DNA of 64,000 bases, taken from positions 1 through 64,000 of the forward strand of contig CAVZAE010000008.1 in assembly GCA_963773195.1 (NCBI GenBank), written 5' to 3'. Within the stretch, counting starts at the first letter, position 1. Each line of letters opens with the position of its first letter. Made by a program: the position numbers and the translations under genes. Of the stretch, positions 36,170-45,462 are shown in pieces. The notes under the pieces are model-generated. The model searched no databases. It saw nothing but the letters and a program-made list of their open reading frames with translations, and was not told the DNA's origin. The DNA comes from CAIWHR01 sp963773195. Lineage in GTDB: Bacteria; Pseudomonadota; Gammaproteobacteria; Burkholderiales; Casimicrobiaceae.

Positions 36170-36876
36170 ATGACGGGCCGGCTGTTCCTTGTCCCGAACA
36201 TGCTCGGCATAGCGCCCCCGCCAACGTGCTGCCGGCGAAGACGATCGCGATCGCGCGAAGTCTCGACCGCTTCATCGTCGAGAATGCGAAACCCGCGCGG
36301 GCGTTCCTGAAATCGCTTGCGCCCGAGCGGCCCCTTACCGAGATCGCCATCACCGAGCTCGGCCCCGATCCCGTCGAGGCGCGTGTCGCCGAGCTTCTTG
36401 CTCCCGCCCGTGCCGGTGCCGACGTGGGGCTCGTGTCCGACGCAGGGTGCCCTGGCATCGCCGACCCCGGAGCCGTCGTCGTCGCCGCCGCCCACGAGGG
36501 GGGCATCGCCGTCGTTCCGCTGGTCGGACCTTCGGCGGTCCTGCTCGCGCTGATGGCGTCGGGGATGAACGGCCAGGGCTTCACGTTCCATGGCTACCTC
36601 CCCGTTCCGCCTCCCGCTCGAGCCCAGGCCATTCGCGCGCTGGAAGCGGAATCGCAGCGCACCGGTTACGCGCAGCTCTTCATCGAGACGCCCTACCGCA
36701 ACGCCGTGCTGCTCGCGGCGCTGTGCGAGGCATGCCGGCCGCAGACGCGGCTGTGCGTCGCGGCCGATCTGACGCTCGACTCGGAAACGGTGGAATCGCG
36801 TGCGATCCGCGCATGGCGCGGGCGCGACTTCGGCCGCTATGCCAAGCGGCCGGCGATGTTCGTCCTCCAGGCTTAG
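36170..36876 (+). pseudogene. Tetrapyrrole-methylase-fold SAM methyltransferase (RsmI-like), frameshifted
   Basis: The ATG at 36170 gives MTGRLFLVPNMLGIAPP. A run of five C at 36215-36219 appears one base short. The next frame continues NVLPAKTIAIARSLDRFIVE, with GLVSDAGCPGIADPGAVVV (SAM-binding loop) and FIETPYRN, to the stop at 36876. Repaired length is about 235 residues. This is the shorter RsmI-like paralogue often found next to maf; RsmI methylates 16S rRNA C1402, but this paralogue's target is not established. The single-base loss in a homopolymer could be a sequencing error. Confidence 0.7.
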
Positions 36877-36880
36877 CGTC

Positions 36881-37315
36881 TCAAGCGAGACTGTCGCTGA
36901 TGTAGCTCTTGAGCGCCTTGTTCTCGAGCGACTGCTCCTCGAGCACCGCCTTCGCGACATCGTGGAAGGACACGACGCCGAGCAGCGTAGAGCCTTCCAT
37001 CACCGGCACGTAGCGCGCGTGCCTCTCGAGCATGGTCCGCCGGAGCTCCCAGACGTCGATATCCGGGGTCGCCGTCAGCGGATTGCGGTCGGTGATCTCG
37101 CTGATCGCCAACGGGCCGATCGTGCCTTCGCGATCCGATACCGCCCGCAGGACTTCGGCAAACGTCACGATGCCGGCCATCCGGCCGTGGTCCATCACGA
37201 CCAGCGACCCGATGTCGTGCTGGGCCATCACCTTCACGGCGTCCAGCACCGGGGCATCGGGCGGCGTCGTGTAGAGCGCGCTGCCCTTGATGCGCAGGAT
37301 CTCGCTGACGAGCAT
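36881..37315 (-). CDS. CBS-domain pair protein
   Basis: 144 residues made of two CBS domains (PDAPVLDAVKVMAQHDIGSL and VWELRRTMLERHARYVPVME). Such stand-alone pairs bind adenine nucleotides and act as energy sensors. GGAGGC precedes the start. It converges with the methyltransferase gene, with only four bases between stops, and lies downstream of the TRAP genes on the same strand but 125 bases away. Confidence 0.85.
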   Translation of the reverse strand: MLVSEILRIKGSALYTTPPDAPVLDAVKVMAQHDIGSLVVMDHGRMAGIVTFAEVLRAVSDREGTIGPLAISEITDRNPLTATPDIDVWELRRTMLERHARYVPVMEGSTLLGVVSFHDVAKAVLEEQSLENKALKSYISDSLA

Positions 37316-37440
37316 GGCGCCTCCTTGCCCGTACGCGCCGGGCCATTTTGAACGGACCCCCGTGCCGGCAGAGTACTCCTCCGCGGGTTTGGAGGCGCAA
37401 TGGCTGCTCAGCCTCTAAGGCGGAATCCGCCTCGCGAATG

Positions 37441-38760
37441 TCATCGATAAATGTTATCGGGCAGCCACATCGCGATCTGCGGGAAGACGTAAATCAGGGC
37501 CATCGTCAGGAATACCATGAAGACGAACGGCAGCGCCCCCGCGAAGATCGAGTTCAGCGTCACGTGCTTCGGCGCCACGCCCTTGAGGTAGTAACACGCC
37601 ATCGCCATCGGGGGTGTCAGGAACGAGGTCTGGATATTGAGCGCGACCATCACCCCGAAAAAGACGGGGTCGATGTTGAAGTGCTTCAGCAGCGGCAGGA
37701 AGATCGGAACGAAGATGATGATGATTTCGGTCCACTCGAGCGGCCAGCCGAGGAGGAAGATGATGAACTGGGTCAGCAGCATGAACGTGACCGGCGTCAT
37801 GTTGAGACCGAGGATGAAGTTCTCGATGACCGCCTGGCCGCCCAGGTACGAGAAGACGGACGAGAACGACCACGAACCGACGAACAGCCAGCACACCATC
37901 GCCGCCGTGCGCGCGGTGAGGAAGACGGCCTCCTTCAGTCGCTGAAAATTGAACTGACGGTAGCCGATTGCCAGGAGAATCGAGCCGAGGGCACCGAACG
38001 CCGCAGCCTCGTTTGGCGTCGCAAGGCCGAACAGAATGGCGCCGAGCACCGACAGGATCAACGCGGCCAGCGGAAAGAACGACTTGAGAAGCAGCACAAC
38101 GACTTCCCAGAAGGGAAAGTCGGTCTGCTCTTTCGGCAACTTCGGCGCAAGCTTCGGATTGAGCGTCGCGCGGCCGATGACGTAGACCATGTACAGGCCC
38201 GCGAGCAGGAACCCGGGCAGGAACGCGCCCGCGTACAGCCGCACGACCGACGTGCTGGCCATCGCGCCGTACAGGATCAGCATGATGGACGGCGGGATGA
38301 GGATGCCGAGGCAACCGCCGGCGGCAACCACCCCCGCAGACAACTTGGTGTCGTAGCCTGCCTTCAGCATGGCAGGGAACGCGAGCAGCCCCATCAGCGT
38401 CACAACCGCGCCGACAATCCCTGTTGCGGTAGCGAACAGGGCGCACGTGGCGAGCGTGGCCACCGCGAGCGAGGCCGGAATGCGCTTCGCCGACACCTGC
38501 AGGCTGTGGAATAGTCGATCGAGGATGTTTGATCTCTCGACCATGTAGCCCATGAACAGGAACAGCGGCACCGCGATCAGCACGTCGTTCGACATGACGC
38601 CGAACGCGCGCTGCACCAACAGCTGGAAGATGTTGTCGCCCATCGCGTAGTAGCCGAAGAAGACGGCGAGCGCGATGAGCGTGAAGGCGATCGGGAAACC
38701 GAGAAAGATGATGACGATGAACATGCACATCATCAGAATGCCGACCTGCGGATCGGTCAT
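37441..38760 (-). CDS. dctM: TRAP transporter large permease, DctM family
   Basis: 439 residues, about 12 hydrophobic segments. GILIPPSIMLILYGAM and FATATGIVGAVVTLMGLLAF are the conserved helical hairpin loops of the elevator transport domain. It uses a sodium gradient to import substrate delivered by the binding protein. Its start overlaps the dctQ stop by four bases. Confidence 0.92.
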   Translation of the reverse strand: MTDPQVGILMMCMFIVIIFLGFPIAFTLIALAVFFGYYAMGDNIFQLLVQRAFGVMSNDVLIAVPLFLFMGYMVERSNILDRLFHSLQVSAKRIPASLAVATLATCALFATATGIVGAVVTLMGLLAFPAMLKAGYDTKLSAGVVAAGGCLGILIPPSIMLILYGAMASTSVVRLYAGAFLPGFLLAGLYMVYVIGRATLNPKLAPKLPKEQTDFPFWEVVVLLLKSFFPLAALILSVLGAILFGLATPNEAAAFGALGSILLAIGYRQFNFQRLKEAVFLTARTAAMVCWLFVGSWSFSSVFSYLGGQAVIENFILGLNMTPVTFMLLTQFIIFLLGWPLEWTEIIIIFVPIFLPLLKHFNIDPVFFGVMVALNIQTSFLTPPMAMACYYLKGVAPKHVTLNSIFAGALPFVFMVFLTMALIYVFPQIAMWLPDNIYR

Positions 38761-39374
38761 TTTTGCTCCCCATGGTGCTCGACGTCCTGGAGGATTTCGG
38801 CGGCGGTCTTGCCTGCCTGCGCCTCCTCCAGAATCACCTTTTCAAGCTCCTCGACGTCGCGCCGGCGCTGCGGCGGCTTTCCGGTACGGAGCGTGATTAC
38901 GCAGCGAATGAGCTCGACCGTTCCCTGGATCAGCATGAAGATCGCCGCGAGCGGGATGATCGCTTTGAACGGGTAGATGGGCGGACCCGTCGGACTGGAC
39001 GCGCTGTGCTCGTTTTGAAGCCATGAGATGTGGAAGAATTCCGAGCCGGAGTAGAGCAGCGCCAGCATCGCCGGGAAGTAGAAGAGGATCAGACATGCGA
39101 ATTCGATGCCAGCTCGGGCCTTTGGCGAGAGAAGCCGCGCGACGAAATCGCCCCGGACGTGCGCATCCTGCGAGACCCCGTACGCTCCGGCCATCATGAA
39201 CAGCGTGCCGTACAGGATGTACTCAGTGTCGTACGCCCAGCCGGTCGGTGCGCTGAACACGTATCGCAGCACGACGTCGTAGCAGGTCACGAGCGTCAGG
39301 ATGATGATGCACCACGAGAAAGCCTTGCCGACCCAGGTGCTCAGGTCGTCGACGAGCAAGAGATATCGCTGCAT
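38757..39374 (-). CDS. dctQ: TRAP transporter small permease, DctQ family
   Basis: 205 residues, four hydrophobic helices; FSWCIIILTLVTCYDVVLRYV (shortened here to the family's DVVLRY core) and ILYGTLFMMAGAYG are typical. The longer-than-usual loop and cytoplasmic C-terminal tail (VEELEKVILEEAQAGKTAAE) are a feature of the mannitol/chloroaromatic TRAP subgroup. Coupled to dctM by ATGA. Confidence 0.88.
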   Translation of the reverse strand: MQRYLLLVDDLSTWVGKAFSWCIIILTLVTCYDVVLRYVFSAPTGWAYDTEYILYGTLFMMAGAYGVSQDAHVRGDFVARLLSPKARAGIEFACLILFYFPAMLALLYSGSEFFHISWLQNEHSASSPTGPPIYPFKAIIPLAAIFMLIQGTVELIRCVITLRTGKPPQRRRDVEELEKVILEEAQAGKTAAEILQDVEHHGEQK

Positions 39375-39430
39375 GCGCTCTCCCTAAATGGCTCTGCACG
39401 TACCCGCCGGACAAGGATTCGCCGCAGTGG

Positions 39431-39457
39431 GCGATCGCCGGCCAGCGGCGATCGCCT
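39431..39457. promoter_or_regulatory. Strong hairpin between dctP and dctQ
   Basis: GGCGATCGCCG and CGGCGATCGCC form a perfect 11-base-pair stem around the loop GCCAG. There is no T run. It sits between the binding-protein gene and the permease genes, where such stems often protect the upstream mRNA and allow more binding protein than permease to be made. Confidence 0.65.
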
Positions 39458-39489
39458 CACGGCGGCGAATGCGTGCTGTGCGCCCGGAA

Positions 39490-40647
39490 TCAGGCGCGGT
39501 TCAGCCCGAGGAAATGCTTGGCGGCAACCTCGCGCGGCGACTCGAACTGCGCCTTGTAGCCCACGACAGTCTTGGCCCAGGCCTTCTGCGATTCAATGAC
39601 GCGGCCGAAGAACTTGTTCTCCTGCGAGATCCTCGCCAGAACCTTGTCCCAAGCCGCAAGCTGCGCATCGAGCACCGACCTAGGCGTCTCGTAGACCTTG
39701 ACGCCGGCCTTCTCGATCTTGACCAGGTCCTCGGGGTAGCGCTTCTGCCACTTCCACGACATATCCGCCGACGCGGCTTCGGCCGAATAGCGCAGGATGG
39801 CCTGCAACTCCTTGGGGAGCGCGTTGTACTTGGCCTTGTTGAAGATGATCTCGAAGCACTCCATGTCCTGATGGAAGCTCTGGACCATGTAGACCTTCGA
39901 CACGTCCGGGAAGCCAAGCGCCAGATCGGAAGACGGATTATTGAACTCAGCTGCGTCGAGCACGCCGCGATCCATCGATGGAACGATGTCGGCGCCACCA
40001 ATGATGGTGACGGACGCACCCAGCTCGTTCATCAGGTCGGCCGCCAGCCCGACGGTACGGTACTTGAGCTTCTGAAACTGGGCGACGTCGGTGATCGGCT
40101 TCTTGAACCAGCCGAGAGGCTGCGTGGGCATCGGTCCGGTGAGCCACCCTACGACATTGACCTTCAGGATGTCGTTGATGAGCTCGTTGTACATCTTTTC
40201 GCCGTCGCCGTAATAGAACCAGCCGAGGAGATCGTTGGCGCTCCACCCGAACGACGGTGCCGTTCCGAACAGCGAGAAGGCCTTGTTCTTGCCATACCAG
40301 TAGGCACAGACGCCGTGTCCGCCATCGAGCACCCCCGTACTGACGGCATCCTGCATCCCGAACGCACCGACGACGGCACCCGCCGGCAGCACGTCGAGCC
40401 GCAGCTTTCCGGAAGCCATCTCGTTCACCCGGCGCGCGTAGTCCTGCGCGTACTCGTGAAAGATGTCCTTGGCGGGCCACGTGCTCTGGAAGCGCCAGAC
40501 GATCGGCGCCTGCGACTTCGCGATCATCGGGAAGCCGAGCGCCGCGGCGGCCGCGGTGGTGCCTGTCGCTGCCTTCAGGAATTTACGACGGTTCCCGCTG
40601 GACGAGCGGGACGGGCCTTTCGCCGGGACAGGCAGTTTGCGAGTCAT
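39490..40647 (-). CDS. dctP: TRAP transporter solute-binding protein, DctP/TakP-like
   Basis: 385 residues. A twin-arginine signal NRRKFLKAATGTTAAAAALG ends near AKSQA. WRFQSTWPAKDIFHEYAQDY begins the mature protein. The long helix and AAEFNNPSSDLALGFPDVSK follow the TakP subgroup, which binds 2-oxoacids or aromatic acids; the exact ligand is unknown. First gene of the TRAP operon. Confidence 0.9.
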   Translation of the reverse strand: MTRKLPVPAKGPSRSSSGNRRKFLKAATGTTAAAAALGFPMIAKSQAPIVWRFQSTWPAKDIFHEYAQDYARRVNEMASGKLRLDVLPAGAVVGAFGMQDAVSTGVLDGGHGVCAYWYGKNKAFSLFGTAPSFGWSANDLLGWFYYGDGEKMYNELINDILKVNVVGWLTGPMPTQPLGWFKKPITDVAQFQKLKYRTVGLAADLMNELGASVTIIGGADIVPSMDRGVLDAAEFNNPSSDLALGFPDVSKVYMVQSFHQDMECFEIIFNKAKYNALPKELQAILRYSAEAASADMSWKWQKRYPEDLVKIEKAGVKVYETPRSVLDAQLAAWDKVLARISQENKFFGRVIESQKAWAKTVVGYKAQFESPREVAAKHFLGLNRA

Positions 40648-40859
40648 GATTCCTCCTAGTTGGATGGCGACATTAGGCTGCGCCGGAACGGCGTCTTTTG
40701 ATAAACCACGAAAATCGCGCCACGGTCGATGCGCCTCGTACCCACCGCGACGCCCATGCTTGCAGTGAGTGTATACCCGCCCGTTCCGAAACGTCCACGC
40801 CTCCCGCCCGGTGGGGCCCGCGGCTGTCGCGCACAGGGTGCGGAACCGTCTGGGGGACC

Positions 40860-41483
40860 TCAGGACCCCAGCGTGCGGCGCTCGCGCAGCGCCTCGGCGA
40901 GCGTACCCGCATCGACGTATTCGAGCTCGCCCCCGACGGGCACGCCGCGGGCGAGCCGGGTCACCGCGAGTCCGCGCGCTTTGAGCAACTCGCCGATGTA
41001 GTGCGCTGTGGCCTCGCCTTCATTCGTGAAGTTGGTCGCGAGGATGACCTCGGTCACGACGCCGTCCGTGGCCCGCTTGAGCAGCCGTTCGAGGCGAAGC
41101 TCTTTCGGACCGATGCCGTCGAGCGGCGAAAGGTGCCCCATCAGCACGAAGTAAAGGCCCGAGTACGCCTGCGTGTTCTCGACCATCAGCAGATCGGCGG
41201 GCGTTTCAACGACGCACAGGAGCGCGGCATCGCGCTTGGCCGACCGGCACAGCGCGCAGAGCGTGTCCTCGGTGAACGTATTGCAGCGCTCGCAGTGGCG
41301 CACGCTTGTCGCCGCGTGCGATAGCGCGCTCGCGAGTCGCAGCGCTCCGTCGCGATCGTGCTGCAGGAGGTGCAGCGCCATCCGCTGCGCCGCCTTCGGC
41401 CCTACCCCGGGCAGGCAGCGCAGCGCCCGTGCAAGGGCATCGAGGCCGGTCGGGGATTCGGCCGGCGGAAGGCGATCGTTCAT
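40860..41483 (-). CDS. recR: Recombination protein RecR
   Basis: 207 residues. An N-terminal helix-hairpin-helix region (LRCLPGVGPKAAQRMALHLL), the zinc finger CERCNTFTEDTLCALC, and the Toprim motif LCVVETPADLLMVE are all in order. With RecF and RecO it loads RecA at gaps. It starts seven bases after ybaB; this is the conserved dnaX-ybaB-recR order. Confidence 0.96.
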   Translation of the reverse strand: MNDRLPPAESPTGLDALARALRCLPGVGPKAAQRMALHLLQHDRDGALRLASALSHAATSVRHCERCNTFTEDTLCALCRSAKRDAALLCVVETPADLLMVENTQAYSGLYFVLMGHLSPLDGIGPKELRLERLLKRATDGVVTEVILATNFTNEGEATAHYIGELLKARGLAVTRLARGVPVGGELEYVDAGTLAEALRERRTLGS

Positions 41484-41490
41484 TGCCGCG

Positions 41491-41817
41491 CTAGAAGGGA
41501 AGCTTGAAGCCCGGCGGCATCGGCATGCCCATCGTGAGTCCCGCCATCTTCTCCTGCGTCGCGGTCTCGACCCGGCGCACGGCGTCGTTGATCGCGGCGG
41601 CCACCAGGTCCTCGAGCATGTCCTTGTCCTCGCCGACGAGCGAGGGATCGATGGTCACGCGCTTGACGTCGTGCTTGCCGGTCATCACCACCTTGACCAA
41701 GCCGGCGCCCGCGCTGCCCTCGACCTCCATCTGCGCGAGCTCGTCCTGCGCGCGCTTCAGGTTGTCCTGCATCTCCTGCGCCTGCTTCATGAGCCCGGCG
41801 AGCTGGTTCTTCATCAT
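41491..41817 (-). CDS. ybaB: Nucleoid-associated protein YbaB/EbfC
   Basis: 108 residues from the ATG at 41817, with GCAGGAG upstream; a longer in-frame start lacks family similarity. Residues 1-35 form the helix (NQLAGLMKQAQEMQDNLKRA), followed by VEGSAGAGLVKVVMTGKHDV and a Met/Pro-rich tail (TMGMPMPPGFKLPF). It forms DNA-binding dimers shaped like tweezers. Confidence 0.95.
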   Translation of the reverse strand: MMKNQLAGLMKQAQEMQDNLKRAQDELAQMEVEGSAGAGLVKVVMTGKHDVKRVTIDPSLVGEDKDMLEDLVAAAINDAVRRVETATQEKMAGLTMGMPMPPGFKLPF

Positions 41818-41851
41818 GGCGATGCACTCCTGCGGAATTCGCGGTATCGGG

Positions 41852-43465
41852 TCAGGACACCGGCTTGATCGAATCGGGTTTGATCTTCGCATCGAACCGC
41901 TCGAGCATGTCGCGCACGAACGGCTCGCTGCGGAACGTCTCTTCGGTCTTCGCCTGCTGCTCCACGCGCGCGCGCTTCTCCTGCGCCGCGAGCGAGGATT
42001 CGGCGGCCGCGCCGACCTCGAACGCGAGGAGCCATTTGCGGCCGGTCGCCTGGTCGAGCGCCGTCTTGAGCCGGTCGGAGTAGGTCTTGTCTGCCAGATG
42101 CTTGTGCGCGGCCGGCAGCGCGAGCGTGAGGACGTTGCCCTCGATGGACTTGAGCTCCGTCTGCGCCGCGAGTTGAGCGGCGATCGGCGGCAGCGTGAGC
42201 GAAGCGACGAAAGCCGGCCAGTCGGCGGGATTCGTTGGCATCGCCGCGGTCTGGCGCACTGTGGGCGCAGGAGCGGCCTCGCGCAAGGGCGCCGCCGTTG
42301 CGGCGGCGGCTTCCATCGTCGGGACGGTGCGCAGCGATGCCTTGGCCGAACCCGGCGGCGGCGGAAGCATCGGCGCGGCTTTTCCAGGCTCGAAGGCGAG
42401 CAAGCGCAGGAGCGTCATCGAGAAGCCGGTCGCTTCGTCGGGCGCCAACGGCAGGTCGGTCCGACCCTGCACGCAGATCTGGTAGGCGAGCTGCACGGCT
42501 TCCGGCACCAGCGACGCCGAGAGCGCCGATACGCGGTCGCCGTCGTCCATGGATGCCACCGCTTCGGGGACCGCTTGCGCCAGCGCGATCCGATGATAGA
42601 GCGACGCCAGCTCGTCCAGTGCAGCCTCGAATGCCACGCCGCGCGCGGCCATCGCGTCGGCCTCGGCGAGCAGCGCCGGGCCATCACCGGCCGCCACGGC
42701 ACCGGCGATCCGATAAACGTAGTCGCGGTCGACCGCACCGAGCATCGTGCGTACGGCCGCGGTGCGAACCTCGCCGGCGCCATAGGCGACGGCCTGATCG
42801 AGCAGCGAGAGCGCGTCTCGCATCGAACCCCGAGCCGCCTTCGCGATCAGCGCATGCGCCTCCTTGTCGGAGACAACGCCCTCTGCTTCCAGGATGGCGG
42901 CAATCCGCTCGGCGATCACTGCTTGCGGCAGCGGCTTCAAGTTGAACTGCAGGCACCGTGACAGCACCGTCACCGGGATCTTCTGCGGATCCGTCGTCGC
43001 CAGCACGAACTTGACGTGCTCCGGCGGCTCCTCGAGCGTTTTCAGCATCGAGTTGAACGCGGGCTTCGACAACATGTGCACTTCGTCGATCAGGTAAACC
43101 TTGTAGCGGCCGACCGTTGGCGCATAGCGCGCGTTGTCGAGGATCTCGCGCATGTTGTCGATGCCGGTGTTCGATGCGGCGTCGAGCTCGAGCAGGTCGA
43201 TGAAGCGTCCCGCGTCGATGTCGGTGCACGCGGCGCACGTGCCGCACGGCGTCGGCGAGACGCCGTTGACGAGGCAGTTCAGGCTCTTGGCCAGGATCCG
43301 CGCGATCGTCGTCTTGCCCACTCCGCGCGTGCCGGTGAGCAGGTACGCATGGTGGAGGCGGCCGCGGGAAAGGCCGTTGGCGAGCGCGGTGACGACATGT
43401 TCCTGCCCGGCCAGCTCGGCGAACGTCTTCGGCCGCCACTTGCGGGCGAGAACCTGGTAGGTCAT
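41852..43465 (-). CDS. dnaX: DNA polymerase III subunits gamma/tau
   Basis: 537 residues. Walker A GTRGVGKTTIARILAKSLN, a zinc site CLVNGVSPTPCGTCAAC, and DEVHMLSKPAFNSMLKTLEE (Walker B) followed by sensor I. The tau-type C-terminal extension (after about residue 370, Ala/Pro-rich linker then a folded domain ending VRDMLERFDAKIKPDS) is present. I see no strong slippery heptamer of the E. coli kind, so gamma production is not shown. Confidence 0.96.
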   Translation of the reverse strand: MTYQVLARKWRPKTFAELAGQEHVVTALANGLSRGRLHHAYLLTGTRGVGKTTIARILAKSLNCLVNGVSPTPCGTCAACTDIDAGRFIDLLELDAASNTGIDNMREILDNARYAPTVGRYKVYLIDEVHMLSKPAFNSMLKTLEEPPEHVKFVLATTDPQKIPVTVLSRCLQFNLKPLPQAVIAERIAAILEAEGVVSDKEAHALIAKAARGSMRDALSLLDQAVAYGAGEVRTAAVRTMLGAVDRDYVYRIAGAVAAGDGPALLAEADAMAARGVAFEAALDELASLYHRIALAQAVPEAVASMDDGDRVSALSASLVPEAVQLAYQICVQGRTDLPLAPDEATGFSMTLLRLLAFEPGKAAPMLPPPPGSAKASLRTVPTMEAAAATAAPLREAAPAPTVRQTAAMPTNPADWPAFVASLTLPPIAAQLAAQTELKSIEGNVLTLALPAAHKHLADKTYSDRLKTALDQATGRKWLLAFEVGAAAESSLAAQEKRARVEQQAKTEETFRSEPFVRDMLERFDAKIKPDSIKPVS

Positions 43466-43528
43466 CGAATCCTGTGCCGCGCGCGAGGGGACGGTACTGC
43501 GCCGGCCACGAGGCTATTGGCTATTTGC

Positions 43529-43637
43529 CGTCAGATCGGCCTGAGACGAGGCGCGAGCCGGCGAGAACGCGCAGTGTACATAGAGGTACACGAGCGTTCG
43601 AGCCGGCAAGCAACGAAGTATTCAGGTCGATCTGACG
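43529..43637. repeat. Long imperfect inverted repeat between dnaX and ffs
   Basis: The outer arms CGTCAGATCGGCCTGA (43529-43544) and TCAGGTCGATCTGACG (43622-43637) are complementary at 15 of 16 positions. Inner arms around GCCGGC and GAACGC also pair, and the centre is GTGTAC-ATAGAG-GTACAC (43574-43591). Both centres coincide at about 43583. Partial pairing continues outward to about 43514 and 43653. It starts right at the 3' end of ffs. Confidence 0.75.
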
Positions 43638-43654
43638 AGCAAAGAGCAAGAGGT

Positions 43655-43750
43655 GGCGAGCCGTTCCCCCGGCACTTGCGGTGAGTCACTGTGGCTGCTT
43701 CCTTCCGGACCTGACCAGATTCACGACGCCGCAATGCGGGGCGACCCGCC
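43655..43750 (-). ncRNA. ffs: 4.5S signal recognition particle RNA
   Basis: The minus strand contains the SRP core GGTCAGGTCCGGAAGGAAGC followed by AGCCA, with the GGAA tetraloop that binds Ffh. The end arms GGCGGGTCG (5' end at 43750) and CGGCTCGCC (3' end at 43655) pair over nine bases. The place beside dnaX is the usual one. It would be read toward the long inverted repeat, which may end it. Confidence 0.95.
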
Positions 43751-43915
43751 GTTGATCGGTGCGCGGCGAGCGCAAGATATTGATTATCCGCGATCGCGGC
43801 GCCCGCGGCAAGCGACGAACCGTCCCACGCCGCGTGGGTCGAAGGGTCTTGGGCGATCGCTATAATCGGGCATCGCGCCCGCCACGACCTTGCCGCTATC
43901 GATCTAGTACCGAAC

Positions 43916-45412
43916 GTGCGACCGCCGAGCCGCGCCGTCCTCGTCGCCGCGGGCGTTGCCGCCGCGCTCGCGGCCGTGCTCGCGCTCACCGAACTTCCCC
44001 CCGAAGCACCGCGACGGCTGCCGCGGCCCCTCGCTGCGCCCGATCATTCGAAGGAACTCGTGGCGCTGGTTCGGCCAGGCCCCGTGGTCTACTTCCCCGG
44101 TGTCGACGGACGGATCGAGGGACTCGATGCCGATCTCCTGCGCCTCTACGCCGCCGAGCGCAAGCTCACGCTGCGCTTCGTCGCGATCGCCACGGCGGCC
44201 GAGCTCGAAACCGCGCTCGGCAGCGGCGTGGCCCATCTCGGCGTGGGCGGCCTGATCGAGCCGCGCGCACCCTCCGCCAGCGCGAGTCCGGACGCCGGAA
44301 CCGCGCGCAGCGCGATCGATTGGACGACGGGCTACTACGACATCGAGCCGGTGTTGATCTACAACAGCGACGGCTTCAAGCCCGACGGATGGGACGACCT
44401 CGACGGCGAGACCGTCGCCCTCGCCGACACTCCCGACCAAGAGCACGAGGCCGAGCGCCTGCGCGCGGCGCATCCGGCCGTGGCGTGGGAGCGGGTCGCC
44501 GATCCTTCGCCCGTGGAGCTGATCGCGCGGGTGTCCGAGGGAACGCTGAGCTATGCGATGGTCGGCTCTCTTGCGGCGGCGATCGCGCGCAACATCTATC
44601 TCGACTTCGACGTCGCGTTCGTCGCCGGGGCTCGCCGCCCGTTCGCCTGGGCGGTCGCAGCCGCGTATCCGACCCTGCGCGAGGATCTCGACCGGTTCCT
44701 CGCCCGCGTGAAACGCGACGGCACGCTCGAGCGCCTCCTGGAGCGCTATGTGCCCGATGGACGCGCGTTCCTGCGGCTCGATGCGAGCGGAATCAAGGAG
44801 CGCCTGCGCACCGTGCTGCCGCAGTACCAGCCAATGTTTCGCGACGCGCAGGAAAAGACCGGCATCGAGTGGCGGCTGCTCGCGGCGCTGGCCTTCCAGG
44901 AGTCAAAATGGGATGCCGCCGCGACGAGCGAGACTGGCGTCCGCGGCTTCATGCAGCTCACCGAGGACACGGCAAAGCGGATGGGGGTGACGAACCTCCT
45001 CGACCCCGCTGAGAACATCCTCGCCGGCGCGCGCTACCTGAGCGACCTCAAGGGACGATTGCCGGAGCGAATCCAGGAACCCGATCGCACCTGGCTCGCG
45101 CTCGCCGCGTACAACATCGGGCTCGGCCACCTCGAGGACGCGCGCGTGCTGGCGCAGCGGCAGGGCCTCGATCCCGACCATTGGACGAGTGTGAAGAAGG
45201 TGCTGCCGCTGCTCGCGCTTCCCGAGCACTACGAGCGGGCGAAGCTCGGCTACGCGCGGGGCGGAATGCCCGTCGCCTTCGTCGACCGCGTCCGCGGCTA
45301 CTACGATGTGCTGCTCGCGCACGCGTCGCCGCTCGCGCCGCGGCTGCGCTCGTTCTCGGACGCAGCGACGCCGGCGTTGCCCGCCGGCGAGGCGACGACG
45401 GCGCAACGCTGA
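43916..45412 (+). CDS. mltF: Membrane-bound lytic transglycosylase F-like protein
   Basis: 498 residues from a GTG. An N-terminal hydrophobic segment (AVLVAAGVAAALAAVLAL), a solute-binding type 3 domain (residues about 45-270, LDADLLRLYAAERKLTLRFV), then an SLT domain with the catalytic Glu in LAFQESKWDAAATSETGVRG, followed by FMQLTEDTA and AAYNIGLGHLEDAR. It cleaves peptidoglycan glycan strands at the periplasmic face. Two-domain layout and length match MltF. Confidence 0.9.
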   Translation: MRPPSRAVLVAAGVAAALAAVLALTELPPEAPRRLPRPLAAPDHSKELVALVRPGPVVYFPGVDGRIEGLDADLLRLYAAERKLTLRFVAIATAAELETALGSGVAHLGVGGLIEPRAPSASASPDAGTARSAIDWTTGYYDIEPVLIYNSDGFKPDGWDDLDGETVALADTPDQEHEAERLRAAHPAVAWERVADPSPVELIARVSEGTLSYAMVGSLAAAIARNIYLDFDVAFVAGARRPFAWAVAAAYPTLREDLDRFLARVKRDGTLERLLERYVPDGRAFLRLDASGIKERLRTVLPQYQPMFRDAQEKTGIEWRLLAALAFQESKWDAAATSETGVRGFMQLTEDTAKRMGVTNLLDPAENILAGARYLSDLKGRLPERIQEPDRTWLALAAYNIGLGHLEDARVLAQRQGLDPDHWTSVKKVLPLLALPEHYERAKLGYARGGMPVAFVDRVRGYYDVLLAHASPLAPRLRSFSDAATPALPAGEATTAQR

Positions 45413-45462
45413 AACCGACCCGCACGCGATTCTGCGCTGCACCGATCCCTTAGAATAGCGCG

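Noticed and set aside
35500..36960. A 486-codon minus-strand open frame opposite maf and the methyltransferase
   Set aside because: The plus-strand genes have recognisable motifs; the antisense frame does not.
41852..43465. Programmed frameshift for a gamma subunit in dnaX
   Set aside because: No A-rich slippery heptamer with a following stem was apparent after the ATPase domain.
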